Notes: generated by a model from the letters alone, not told the origin. Counted from the stretch's first letter, positions 50,815 to 59,425 are shown. The stretch is DNA of 64,000 bases from Dechloromonas sp. H13 (GCF_009469615.1 NZ_SSXX01000001.1:372001-436000); one strand, 5' to 3'. Numbers and translations: made by a program.

Positions 50815-52368
50815 TTAGTTTCTTTGCTTTTCCCTCCACTCCTTGAACGCCGTCAGGCGACGAGAAATGTATTCGGAATCTTTTGACAGTTTTAATGACG
50901 GACCATCAAAGATGACGTAATCTCGCCAATATTGAAACTCTGGTGAATTCATTATCGTTTGCCAATCAGGGTGTGTTTTTTCGAGACTTCTTGCAAAAAC
51001 ATAATATTGAAGTTCCTCGGGAGTGAGCCGCCCCTTCACAACAGACTGGTTACTTTCTGGCGCGACGGGTGTGACAGACACGGCAGACCTTGCTGGTTCC
51101 GGAGCCCACTCTATTCGCTCGGCCCAGTAGCTTTTGTTGAGGCTGGCAATGATTACAGGCGTGAGGATGAAGCCGATTATTGCGACCATAGTGACAGCTG
51201 CACAAACAACCATGCCCACCGGCGCCCAGTTTTTATAGGAAACAGACGATTCCGCGAACTGATCCCAAATCGTTGAACTGGTTTTATTCAGACGACGATA
51301 AGCGAGGATGCCGGTAATCAAAGCCGCAAATGGCACACCAAGTGCCTGCCCGAACAACAACACCTGCCATGACCGGTTGAACGCGGCGCCGAACGTCAGC
51401 TTTTTTCCTCCCGCGTCGAGGACTTGAATCCCGAATGCCCATTTCCCGAGAGTCGCACCAAAGGCCATCAGACACACGGCCTCAATCAGCACCCACAGGG
51501 TTAATATCAACGCGGCCGCAGCTACAGGATGCGTGAGAAGCCACACCGCCCCATCCGTTCCCACGAACCACTCAGTTAAAGGATGCGCTTCACCGAAATT
51601 CTTGAACAGGAGCAGATAAAGCACTGGCACTGCTATCGCCATATCGACTGTTCTAGCAAACAGACGCCGCCACGGACGATGTACTGCGATTGCGGTCTCG
51701 GATGACGTAGGCGCCGAACTTGGCAGCTGTTCCGACACTGCACGCTCCGACTGTTCAATCATTGACTCTGGCGCAGACTCTGTGATCGAACTAGATTCCG
51801 CTTCCTCGGTAGGCGTGTCCAATTGCGCCGGCATTGATAGCATTTCCACCCGGAGGCGGTGGCCGCAACTATGGCAAAACTTGGCCCCCGGATTTGCGGG
51901 CTTTCCGCATTGGTCACAGTAAATCGTACCGGACCCCGTGTTTTCCAAAGGACGTGAATCCGCGTGCGATAAGGCAACTGAACGACTTGAAGCAGGATTT
52001 TCGACGACGGGGATGTCGGCGGTTCTGCCATTGTTCGGGAACAGCAGACATGACGGCTTCCTCGATACCTGACGCCGCCACTCGTGGAAGTAAAGAACAC
52101 CGCAAGCGAGCGCTGAAAGAACCAGCGGCACGAGAAGTCTCACCCCCTCACTGAATTTTTCGGCCCGAATACTCCACCCCGACACTGCAAGGATCAATAT
52201 CGGTGCCACCAAGTAGGCGAGTGCCACCAGTGATCTGATTTTGATTTTAGTGATGTTGCGCAGCACAAGATGCGAAATTCCAAAAAAGACGGCCACCGCA
52301 GGAAGCTGCGCGAAGAACATATTGATAAGCAGACTCGGATTTCCCAAGATATGCATTGTCGCGTTCAT
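50815..52368 (-). CDS. Zinc-ribbon/RDD-domain membrane protein, 517 aa
   Basis: Two to three N-terminal membrane helices (FFAQLPAVAVFFGISHLVL; SLVALAYLVAPILILAVSG) precede a zinc-ribbon (IYCDQCGKPANPGAKFCHSCG, about 150-170) and an acidic linker. An RDD domain follows (RPWRRLFARTVDMAIAVPVLYLLL; GATLGKWAFGIQVLDAGGKKLT), then another helix and a soluble tail. RDD proteins are poorly known; some act as Na+/H+ or lipid-related transporters. The ATG at 52368 shares its leader with the 101-aa gene. Longer in-frame starts run into the opposite-strand genes. Confidence 0.75.
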   Translation of the reverse strand: MNATMHILGNPSLLINMFFAQLPAVAVFFGISHLVLRNITKIKIRSLVALAYLVAPILILAVSGWSIRAEKFSEGVRLLVPLVLSALACGVLYFHEWRRQVSRKPSCLLFPNNGRTADIPVVENPASSRSVALSHADSRPLENTGSGTIYCDQCGKPANPGAKFCHSCGHRLRVEMLSMPAQLDTPTEEAESSSITESAPESMIEQSERAVSEQLPSSAPTSSETAIAVHRPWRRLFARTVDMAIAVPVLYLLLFKNFGEAHPLTEWFVGTDGAVWLLTHPVAAAALILTLWVLIEAVCLMAFGATLGKWAFGIQVLDAGGKKLTFGAAFNRSWQVLLFGQALGVPFAALITGILAYRRLNKTSSTIWDQFAESSVSYKNWAPVGMVVCAAVTMVAIIGFILTPVIIASLNKSYWAERIEWAPEPARSAVSVTPVAPESNQSVVKGRLTPEELQYYVFARSLEKTHPDWQTIMNSPEFQYWRDYVIFDGPSLKLSKDSEYISRRLTAFKEWREKQRN

Positions 52369-52478
52369 GGTCTGCTCCAAGATTGGTTTTCGACACCCAT
52401 AGCGTCCCACGCCTAGCCATTGGGCGCTTGACCCCCGGCGCCAAGTGTATAACCGAATGCGCCAAGACCTTGAAATCC
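52366..52478 (-). repeat. Duplicated promoter/leader region, copy 2
   Basis: Diverged copy of 50636-50747; identical over the first 23 bp around the start codon and ribosome site, then patchily conserved for about 110 bp. Confidence 0.8.
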
Positions 52479-52506
52479 CGCCCCCGGCATCTACAATTCC
52501 ACTCCT

Positions 52507-52737
52507 ATGTCGAAAATCACTCCGGAAAACATCATCGCCAAGCTGGATCGGTACGCCGAGCTTGTGCAACTGAATGCCAAGTACGATCTCTACGTCGCCA
52601 CCGGCCAGCGGTATGACCTCGGCGCGAGCATCCATGCGGAGATGCAGTTGAAGGCGCTTGAGGCTGAGCTGCTGGACGCCGGCATGTTCAAAACGACCAC
52701 CGGCGAAGTGGTCGAATGGGCGCGTCGGAAGGTATGA
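52507..52737 (+). CDS. Hypothetical protein, 76 aa
   Basis: Helical, acidic-to-neutral small protein (NIIAKLDRYAELVQLNAKYD, LKALEAELLDAG) with no signal peptide. I do not recognise a family. Its N-terminal MSKITPENI resembles the start of the 3' HDAC-like gene (MNTTPENI). The stop overlaps the next start (ATGA), so the two are coupled. Confidence 0.65.
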   Translation: MSKITPENIIAKLDRYAELVQLNAKYDLYVATGQRYDLGASIHAEMQLKALEAELLDAGMFKTTTGEVVEWARRKV

Positions 52738-52955
52738 CCGACCTGCACGCCACACTGCGCGAGGGGCTGCAGGCGCTCGGAGAATGCGACCCGCGGCAAC
52801 TCGACCCCGCAGGCATCGTGATCTGGGCTGCCTGCGAGCGGAAGTGTGCCGAGATTGCCGAGCAACTGGTCGAGCAGGATGCCTGCAGCGCTGAGGCTCA
52901 GCAGGTCTTGGCGAAGGTTCGGGTCCAAGCGGCGGACGATCGTCGCTCCTGCTAA
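52734..52955 (+). CDS. Small tandem paralogue A, 73 aa
   Basis: MTDLHATLREGLQALGECDP and IVIWAACERKCAEIAEQLVE align with the following gene (MNDLQLALREALAATQECNP; LELWHLCDRRIEQIIEALI), so the two are a tandem duplication. All-helical, soluble; function unknown. It overlaps the previous gene by 4 nt. Confidence 0.65.
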   Translation: MTDLHATLREGLQALGECDPRQLDPAGIVIWAACERKCAEIAEQLVEQDACSAEAQQVLAKVRVQAADDRRSC

Positions 52956-52995
52956 GCGGGATGCAGCCGTGGAGCCATTCCAAAAGGAAAAGCCG

Positions 52996-53199
52996 ATGAA
53001 CGATTTGCAACTCGCCCTACGCGAAGCATTGGCGGCAACGCAGGAATGCAACCCTGCCGACCTTGATGCCGGCGACCTTGAACTTTGGCACCTGTGCGAC
53101 CGACGTATCGAGCAGATCATTGAAGCTCTGATCGCCGGGCATGATGAGTGCGGCCCGGCAGCGCGGGCAATTCTTGCGCGGTTCAGGTTGCCGGGCTAA
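52996..53199 (+). CDS. Small tandem paralogue B, 67 aa
   Basis: The ATG follows AAAAGGAAAAGCCG. Its sequence pairs with the 73-aa gene upstream: shared M-x-DLxxxLREXL start, E-C-x-P-x-x-LD block and a W-x-x-C-[ED]-R helix. The C-terminal part diverges (HDECGPAARAILARF). Soluble and helical; function unknown. Its stop meets the stop of the converging gene. Confidence 0.65.
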   Translation: MNDLQLALREALAATQECNPADLDAGDLELWHLCDRRIEQIIEALIAGHDECGPAARAILARFRLPG

Positions 53200-53675
53200 A
53201 TCATCCCGGCCTTCCCCATCTGAAGTAGCGGCACCAGTGCCTGCACGGCTGCCCGCAAATGGCCCTGCGCAGCCGCCAGCGCAGCGAGAACCAGATCGGC
53301 CCGGCGTTGCCATTCATGGTCGGGCTCAACGCCAGCAGCGTGCGCGGCATCAAGCAGGTCACACAACTGCATTTGCTCAGCCTCAACGGCGTAGTGGATC
53401 GCATTGCTGGCGGGCTGGATTTTGTAGAACAATTCCTTGAGATCGGCGAAGGTGTTGCGCTCCGGGTTGATCGGATGCTCTGGCATTTGGCCGGCGGACA
53501 ACGCAAGGTATTGCTCGAGAATTGCACTGGCCCGGGCAGCCATGACCTGAGTCCGAATGTCGGCGGCGGTCGGCTTGATTTGGTCTTGGGCGATAGCCAG
53601 TGCTGCAGCGGCGGTGGCACCGGCCAGCTTGAGCCGGGCATGGGGGCGGGTCTTTGATTTGGTAGCGATGGTCAT
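53196..53675 (-). CDS. Hypothetical protein, 159 aa
   Basis: The ATG at 53675 overlaps the upstream HTH gene stop (ATGA) and has GGAGAGCGG nearby; longer in-frame starts lie inside that gene. An Ala-rich N-terminal stretch (LKLAGATAAAALAIAQ) could be a weak membrane or signal segment, and the rest is helical (FADLKELFYKIQPASNAIHY, LLDAAHAAGVEPDHEWQRRAD). No family recognised. Confidence 0.65.
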   Translation of the reverse strand: MTIATKSKTRPHARLKLAGATAAAALAIAQDQIKPTAADIRTQVMAARASAILEQYLALSAGQMPEHPINPERNTFADLKELFYKIQPASNAIHYAVEAEQMQLCDLLDAAHAAGVEPDHEWQRRADLVLAALAAAQGHLRAAVQALVPLLQMGKAGMI

Positions 53676-54157
53676 TTGGCCGCTCTCCGTCTGCGCCATT
53701 GTGTTGTCCGTGAATCGCGCGTGTAGCCGGCCAGCCGCAAGAGATGCCCGTTCAGCACGCGCTGTTGATCCGGGTTGCACTCCCCGACGCTCCGCACCCC
53801 AAGTCGCTTCAGGATTTCGAGAATCGGCTCGGGGCCGTAGATTGATGCCAGCGTGCCGGCCTTCTTCTGCAGCAGCCTGTCCCGTTCAATCCAGTCGGCG
53901 GTCTTCCAGCTCACTCCGGCGCCCGCCTGTGCAACATCGTCGATGCGCTGGAAGCTGCGGCGACCATAAACGATGTCCCGGATTTGATGCACCGGGATGT
54001 AGCGTGCAGCACGTAGGCCGGCGCCCGGCAAACAGTGCGCCGTGAGGTAGCCGGCATGGATCATTCGGCGCACTGTTTGCGACCCGCAGCCCAGCATTCG
54101 CGCCGCTTCCGCCACCTTGACCTGCTCTCGATCACTGGAAATTTTCACAGGTATCAC
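53672..54157 (-). CDS. HTH_17/MerR-like DNA-binding protein
   Basis: 161 aa from a GTG; a second GTG three codons in (54148) has GGTGAT upstream and could be the true start. QVKVAEAARMLGCGSQTVRRMIHAGYLTAH is a clear excisionase-type winged HTH, followed by RYIPVHQIRDIVYGRRSF. The C-terminal half is helical. It is divergent from the restriction-modification gene across 168 nt that contain a TGACCC-GT-GGGTCA palindrome, so it may control that operon. Confidence 0.8.
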   Translation of the reverse strand: MIPVKISSDREQVKVAEAARMLGCGSQTVRRMIHAGYLTAHCLPGAGLRAARYIPVHQIRDIVYGRRSFQRIDDVAQAGAGVSWKTADWIERDRLLQKKAGTLASIYGPEPILEILKRLGVRSVGECNPDQQRVLNGHLLRLAGYTRDSRTTQWRRRRAAK

Positions 54158-54197
54158 CGTTTAGACAATTGAAACGCTTCCATCATACCGCAGTTAA

Positions 54198-54211
54198 TGA
54201 CCCGTGGGTCA
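54198..54211. promoter_or_regulatory. Palindromic operator TGACCC-GT-GGGTCA
   Basis: A 6-bp inverted repeat with a 2-nt centre in the spacer between the divergent HTH regulator and restriction-modification genes. A further TTGACCC lies at about 54226. Confidence 0.5.
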
Positions 54212-54325
54212 GTAGTGATTTGGCATTGACCCGAGCCTTGTCGCCGGAGTTCTTGATCGCCACAATTCCCGCCCCTATGTCACCCGGCTATACTCCCCCG
54301 CATCGCCGCCAACCGACCGCCCCCG

Positions 54326-57046
54326 ATGCCGCTCTCATGGAATGAAATCCGCAGCCGTGCCCTCGCCTTCTCGAAGGAATGGGCTGAGGAATCCAGCGAG
54401 GACGCCGAGGCCAAGGCATTCTGGGACGCCTTCTTCGCTGTCTTCGGCGTCACCCGCCGCCGGGTTGCCAGCTTCGAGGAACCGGTCAAGAAGAGCGACG
54501 GCAAGGGCGGTTACATCGACCTGCTGTGGCGCGGCGTCCTGATCGTCGAGCACAAGAGCCGCGGCAAAGACCTCGACCGGGCGACCAAGCAAGCCTTCGA
54601 CTACTTCCCCGGGCTGAAGGAGCGCGACCTGCCCCGCTACGTCGTGGTCTCCGACTTCGCCCGCTTCCGCCTGCACGATCTCGACGCCGGCACCGAGCAC
54701 GATTTCGACCTCGCCGACCTGCACAAGAACGTGAAGCTGTTCGGCTTCATGGCCGGTTACCAATCGCGCAGCTTCGGCAAAGAGGCTGCCGTCAATATCC
54801 GGGCCGCCGAGAAACTGGGCAAGCTGCACGATCTGCTCAAAGCATCTGGTTACGAGGGCCATCAACTCGAGGTGCTGCTGGTCCGCCTGCTGTTCCAGCT
54901 CTTCGCCGAAGACACCGCCATCTTCGAGCGCCGGCAATTCACCGACTGGATCGAGCAGCGCACCAGCGACGACGGCGCCGATCTGGGCTCCCTGCTCAAC
55001 ACCCTGTTTGAAGTGCTCGACACGCCCCCGGAGAAGCGCCAGAAAAGCCTCGACGAGCAACTGGCCGGGTTCCCCTACGTCAATGGTCGCCTGTTCGCTG
55101 AGAACCTGCGCTCGGCCAGTTTCGACCGGGCCATGCGCGAGACCCTGCTCGATTGCACCGCCCTCGATTGGAGCCAGATTTCGCCGGCGATATTCGGGTC
55201 GCTATTCCAATCCATCATGGACGCCCAAGCCCGGCGCGACCTCGGCGCCCACTACACCTCCGAGCACAACATCAGGAAGGCGCTAGGGCCGCTGTTCCTC
55301 GATGACCTGTGGGCCGAACTAGGCAAGCTGAAAGCCAGCGCCAAGAGCAACGCAAAACGCCTGCTCGAGTTCCACGCCAAGCTGGCCGGCATCCGGGTTC
55401 TCGATCCCGCCTGCGGCTGCGGCAACTTCCTCGTGGTCGCCTATCAGGAACTGCGCCTGATCGAACTGGAACTGCTGCGCGAGATGCACAAGCACCGCGA
55501 GACCGGGTTCCTCGATGTCGGGTCGATCATGTTCGTCGATGTCGATCAGTTCCACGGTATCGAGTACGAGGAATTCCCGGCGCAGATCGCTCAGGTCGCG
55601 CTGTGGCTGACCGACCACCAGATGAACATGCGGGTGTCGGAAGAGTTCGGGCAATACTTCGTGCGGCTGCCGCTGAAGAAGGCGGCGAACATCGTGCATG
55701 GCAATGCGCTCACGACCGATTGGGCGAGCGTGGTGAAGCCGGCGGACCTGAGCTACATCGTCGGCAATCCGCCGTTCGTGGGCAAGAAGGAACAATCACC
55801 GGCCCAGAAGAGCGAAGTGATGGCGACCTTCGACGGCCTGAAGGGCGCCGGGGTGCTCGACTATGTGACCTGCTGGTATCGCAAGGCGACGGACTACATG
55901 ACCGCTAACCCGGTCATTCGCACGGCATTTGTCTCGACCAACTCCATCACCCAAGGCGAACAGGTTGGCATCCTCTGGGGCGATCTCTTCACCAGCGGGG
56001 TCAAGATTCATTTCGCCCACCGCACGTTTCAGTGGTCATCCGAAGCCCGGGGCAAGGCAGCCGTGCATTGCGTCATCATCGGCTTCGGACTGCAGGATCG
56101 TAGCGACAAGCTGATTTTTGACTACGACACGCCGCAGAGTGAGCCGCACGCTCTGGCAGCAACGCAAATCAATGGCTACCTCGTCGATGCCCCCGGGGTG
56201 GTTATCTCCAAGCGCAGCAAACCATTGAATTTTGCCGCGCCGGAAATGGCTTACGGAAGCATGCCAATCGACAATGGCCACCTCACCCTGACTGAAGATG
56301 ATGCTCAGCAACTTATTGCCGCGTACAGCGAGGCAACCCCGTACATTCGGCGCTACCAAGGCGGGGATGAATTCATCAATGGGCAGGTGCGCTACTGTCT
56401 CTGGCTTGTGGGATGCCCGCCTGAAAATCTTAGGGCGTGGCCGCTCATTCGGTCGCGCGTAGAGGCCACCCGCGCGTTTCGCCAGAGCAGCAACCGCGAA
56501 CGGACAAATGAACTGGCCGACACCCCGGCACTTTTCGGCGAAATCAGGCAGCCGACTCGGCGCTACCTGTTTGTTCCCAAGGTCTCTTCGGAGAACCGAC
56601 ACTTCCTGCCCATTGGCTATTGCGAACCTGAAGTAATTTCCAGCGGCTCCGGTTTGCTGGTAGGTGATGCCACCCCCTATCACTTCGGCGTTCTGACCTC
56701 GACCATGCACATGGCGTGGATGCGGACTGTGTGTGGCCGAATGAAAAGCGACTACCAATACTCCGCCGGCATCGTCTATAACAACTTCCCGTGGCCCACC
56801 CCCACCGAGCCCCAGCGGAAGGCCATAGAGCAGGCAGCGCAGGCCGTTCTGGACGCCCGGGCGATGTTCCCGAACTCCACCCTTGCCGACCTCTACGATC
56901 CGCTGACCATGCCCCCGGAACTGACCGCGGCGCACCGCAAGCTCGACAAGGCCGTTGATGTCGCCTACGGCAAGCCGGCCGGGTTTCCGACCGAGGCCGA
57001 GCGCGTGGCGTACCTGTTCAAGCTGTACGAGGCGGCGACGGCATGA
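54326..57046 (+). CDS. Type IIL restriction-modification enzyme (MmeI-like fusion)
   Basis: 906 aa combining nuclease, methyltransferase and target recognition, as in Type IIL enzymes. Near the N terminus a PD-(D/E)XK site is visible (D65, E75-H76-K77 in YIDLLWRGVLIVEHKSRG). A helical linker follows. The SAM motif LDPACGCGNFL lies at about 358 and the N6-adenine motif NPPF at about 483. The C-terminal half is the target-recognition domain. No separate specificity or nuclease gene is needed. The ATG has no clear ribosome site. It overlaps the next gene by 4 nt. Confidence 0.9.
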   Translation: MPLSWNEIRSRALAFSKEWAEESSEDAEAKAFWDAFFAVFGVTRRRVASFEEPVKKSDGKGGYIDLLWRGVLIVEHKSRGKDLDRATKQAFDYFPGLKERDLPRYVVVSDFARFRLHDLDAGTEHDFDLADLHKNVKLFGFMAGYQSRSFGKEAAVNIRAAEKLGKLHDLLKASGYEGHQLEVLLVRLLFQLFAEDTAIFERRQFTDWIEQRTSDDGADLGSLLNTLFEVLDTPPEKRQKSLDEQLAGFPYVNGRLFAENLRSASFDRAMRETLLDCTALDWSQISPAIFGSLFQSIMDAQARRDLGAHYTSEHNIRKALGPLFLDDLWAELGKLKASAKSNAKRLLEFHAKLAGIRVLDPACGCGNFLVVAYQELRLIELELLREMHKHRETGFLDVGSIMFVDVDQFHGIEYEEFPAQIAQVALWLTDHQMNMRVSEEFGQYFVRLPLKKAANIVHGNALTTDWASVVKPADLSYIVGNPPFVGKKEQSPAQKSEVMATFDGLKGAGVLDYVTCWYRKATDYMTANPVIRTAFVSTNSITQGEQVGILWGDLFTSGVKIHFAHRTFQWSSEARGKAAVHCVIIGFGLQDRSDKLIFDYDTPQSEPHALAATQINGYLVDAPGVVISKRSKPLNFAAPEMAYGSMPIDNGHLTLTEDDAQQLIAAYSEATPYIRRYQGGDEFINGQVRYCLWLVGCPPENLRAWPLIRSRVEATRAFRQSSNRERTNELADTPALFGEIRQPTRRYLFVPKVSSENRHFLPIGYCEPEVISSGSGLLVGDATPYHFGVLTSTMHMAWMRTVCGRMKSDYQYSAGIVYNNFPWPTPTEPQRKAIEQAAQAVLDARAMFPNSTLADLYDPLTMPPELTAAHRKLDKAVDVAYGKPAGFPTEAERVAYLFKLYEAATA

Positions 57047-57663
57047 ACCTCGCTGTGACATCGCACGCCCATCTTGAGCGCATGAAGTGCCGAATGGACG
57101 AGGGAACGGAAGAGGCACTTTTCTATGCCGCATTAGAGTTGCGATGCGGTGTCGAAGCTCGAATGCGCGAGTACGTCGAGGCCATCGACGGCATCCCGGA
57201 GTCCGAAAAAAAGCAGTGGCATGTTGCCAAGCTCGGCCGCTCACTCGCAAACGCATACCGCACCGGCGACAAGGTGATGATCTTCGTCTTCATCTTCCCC
57301 GAGGATGGTAGCGAAATGCAGCTTTCCTACATGCCGGTGATGGCAAGGCTGCAGAAGATCGTCGAACAGTTGGGCGACTACATGCACGCAGCGAAGCCGG
57401 CGCGGGCCGCCGAGGCTGGATGGATAGACAACCTGCGCGATCTCTTGAATGAAGCCTATCCATTGCTGCTGCTGGCAACGTCCGGCGAACTGGTAGGGCT
57501 ACCGCTGGTGAATGAAGAAACCGGCAAACTCAAGGTAAATGCGGTACTGAAGCTGGGAGACCCACGTGCTTCGTTACTCACCCGAATGATGGAAGGTGCC
57601 CGCCCCACAGTCTCGGTCATCCATATCGAGCCAACAGGACCGATCACCTTCTACGAGAATTAG
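57043..57663 (+). CDS. Unknown protein coupled to the Type IIL enzyme, 206 aa
   Basis: No named family is recognised. The protein is soluble and mixed alpha/beta, with helical parts (EEALFYAALELRCGVEARMR, ARLQKIVEQLGDYMHAAK) and a strand-rich tail (TVSVIHIEPTGPITFYEN). It overlaps the restriction gene by 4 nt and precedes the SRAP gene by 3 nt. A modulator or partner of the enzyme is an inference from position only. Confidence 0.8.
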   Translation: MNLAVTSHAHLERMKCRMDEGTEEALFYAALELRCGVEARMREYVEAIDGIPESEKKQWHVAKLGRSLANAYRTGDKVMIFVFIFPEDGSEMQLSYMPVMARLQKIVEQLGDYMHAAKPARAAEAGWIDNLRDLLNEAYPLLLLATSGELVGLPLVNEETGKLKVNAVLKLGDPRASLLTRMMEGARPTVSVIHIEPTGPITFYEN

Positions 57664-57666
57664 CCC

Positions 57667-58377
57667 ATGTGCGGACGCTATGCCCTCAAGGCCACCGCCA
57701 CCGACCTGATCGAGCACTTCCGGTTGCTCTCGTGCCCGGAGTTCGGCCTGCGCTACAACATCGCGCCGCAGAGCATGATCCCGGTCATCCGGGAGAAGCC
57801 GGGCGCCGGCCGTGTCGGGCAATTGGTCAAATGGGGCTTGATTCCCTCGTGGGCGAAAGACCCGAGCATCGGCAACAAGCTCAACAACGCCCGCGGCGAA
57901 ACCGTCGCCGAGAAGCCGGCCTTTCGCACCAGCTTCGCCCGGCACCGCTGCCTGATCCCGGCCAGCGGCTTTTTCGAGTGGCAGCCGGTCGCGGGCAGGA
58001 AGCAGCCCTACTACCTGCACCCGACCGCCCCCGGCGATCTGTTCGCCTTCGCCGGCCTGCTGTCCGCATGGACAGCACCAGCCGGCGAGACAGTCGTTTC
58101 GACCTGCATCATCACGACCGGGCCGAACGCGGTCATGGCGCCGATCCACGACCGGATGCCGGCCATCCTGCCGCCCGAGCAGTTCGACGCATGGCTCGAC
58201 CCCGGCAACCACGATACGGCCGCTCTGGCGGCGATGCTGGGGCCTTGCCGGGCCGATCTTATGGCGGCCTACCCGGTCAGCCCGGCGATCAACAGCGGCC
58301 GTGCCGAGGGGCCGGCGTGCATTGATCCTGTCGAATTGGAACAGCATTCCCCATCCCCTCCGGATACGAACCCATGA
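57667..58377 (+). CDS. SRAP/HMCES-family abasic-site peptidase (YedK-like)
   Basis: 236 aa with the full active site: Cys2 of MCGRYALKAT (the family's nucleophile after Met removal), NARGETV, the Glu in ASGFFEW and the His in IHDRMPAIL. The family forms a DNA-protein crosslink with abasic sites in single-stranded DNA and protects them. It lies 3 nt after the 206-aa gene and overlaps the next gene by 4 nt. Confidence 0.95.
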   Translation: MCGRYALKATATDLIEHFRLLSCPEFGLRYNIAPQSMIPVIREKPGAGRVGQLVKWGLIPSWAKDPSIGNKLNNARGETVAEKPAFRTSFARHRCLIPASGFFEWQPVAGRKQPYYLHPTAPGDLFAFAGLLSAWTAPAGETVVSTCIITTGPNAVMAPIHDRMPAILPPEQFDAWLDPGNHDTAALAAMLGPCRADLMAAYPVSPAINSGRAEGPACIDPVELEQHSPSPPDTNP

Positions 58378-58925
58378 AGTCGATCGCCCTGTTCATCATC
58401 GGCCTGACACTGGCGCCGCTGGCCAACGCCCAATTCCGCTGCGTCGAGAACGGCAAGACCGTCTTTCAGGATCGCCCCTGTGTCGCTGAGCCGCCCCCTT
58501 CGGCGCCGAGCGGTAACAACCCGAAGGCAATCGGCGACGCGGGCAACAGCGCCTATGCGACGGGATACGGAGACTGGCGCGGGCAGGTCCAGTATCAGGC
58601 CAGCATCAACGGCCAGCCAATTTCGGAGGCGCACGCCGTCGTCCAGACAACGATCTCGATTGACCCGCAGGGCAAAATCACCGGCTCGTCGCCGGAGAAC
58701 GGCTGCAGGATGAAAGGCATTGCCGCCCCCGGGGTGACTTCCACAATCCTGAGCCTCGACATCACGCTCACCGGTTGCCACTACCCGAATCTGAACCGCA
58801 GATTGTCGGGAACGCTCGCGCTGTACCCTGCTCAGAAGTCTTCGCAGTTCTGGATACACGCCACCCCGATAGACCTTCGCAGGCCCGGCCAGAGCTACGA
58901 ACTCAAGGGCACGTTGCGGCGGTGA
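58374..58925 (+). CDS. Exported protein with DUF4124-like start, 183 aa
   Basis: Signal peptide MKSIALFIIGLTLAPLANAQ, then FRCVENGKTVFQDRPC, the cysteine-paired start seen in DUF4124-type exported proteins. The rest is strand-rich with two further Cys (NGCRMKG and LTGCHYP). Function unknown; probably periplasmic. It overlaps both neighbours by 4 nt, so it is part of the five-gene unit. Confidence 0.8.
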   Translation: MKSIALFIIGLTLAPLANAQFRCVENGKTVFQDRPCVAEPPPSAPSGNNPKAIGDAGNSAYATGYGDWRGQVQYQASINGQPISEAHAVVQTTISIDPQGKITGSSPENGCRMKGIAAPGVTSTILSLDITLTGCHYPNLNRRLSGTLALYPAQKSSQFWIHATPIDLRRPGQSYELKGTLRR

Positions 58926-59425
58926 AGAAGCCGATTGCCATCCTGTTTCTGGCACTCTCCTTCGGCGCCCACGCCGATACCCTGCTCGGCCGCGTTGTCG
59001 GCGTCGCTGATGGCGACACCGTGACTGTGCTTGATGCCGGCCGCCAGCAGCACAAGATTCGCCTGCAGGGCATCGACGCCCCCGAGAAGAAGCAGCCCTT
59101 CGGCGAGAGATCGAAACAGAACCTGGCCCGCATGGTCTTCGGGAAGGATGTGCGGGTCGAATGGGAGAAGCGGGACAAGTACAAGCGCATCGTCGGTAAG
59201 GTCTGGGTGCAGCCGGCCAGTTGCCCCACCTGCCCGATGACACTGGACGCCGGGCACGCGCAGATCACAGTCGGATTGGCGTGGTGGTATCGGAAATATG
59301 CCGGCGAACAATCACCGCAGGACCGCGGCGCCTACGAACATTCCGAGCAGGAGGCCCGGGCGCGGCGTGCAGGGCTGTGGTCTGACCCGGACCCAGTGCC
59401 GCCGTGGGAGTGGCGCCGGCGATAG
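58922..59425 (+). CDS. Thermonuclease/SNase-family exported nuclease
   Basis: 167 aa from a GTG overlapping the previous stop (GTGA). A signal peptide (VKKPIAILFLALSFGAHA) precedes the SNase core: VADGDTVTVLD, then the catalytic Arg and Glu in IRLQGIDAPE and the second Arg in KYKRIVGKV. Ca2+-dependent nuclease of DNA and RNA, here directed to the periplasm or outside. Last gene of the operon that begins with the Type IIL enzyme. An intergenic run of about 180 nt without features follows. Confidence 0.93.
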   Translation: MKKPIAILFLALSFGAHADTLLGRVVGVADGDTVTVLDAGRQQHKIRLQGIDAPEKKQPFGERSKQNLARMVFGKDVRVEWEKRDKYKRIVGKVWVQPASCPTCPMTLDAGHAQITVGLAWWYRKYAGEQSPQDRGAYEHSEQEARARRAGLWSDPDPVPPWEWRRR

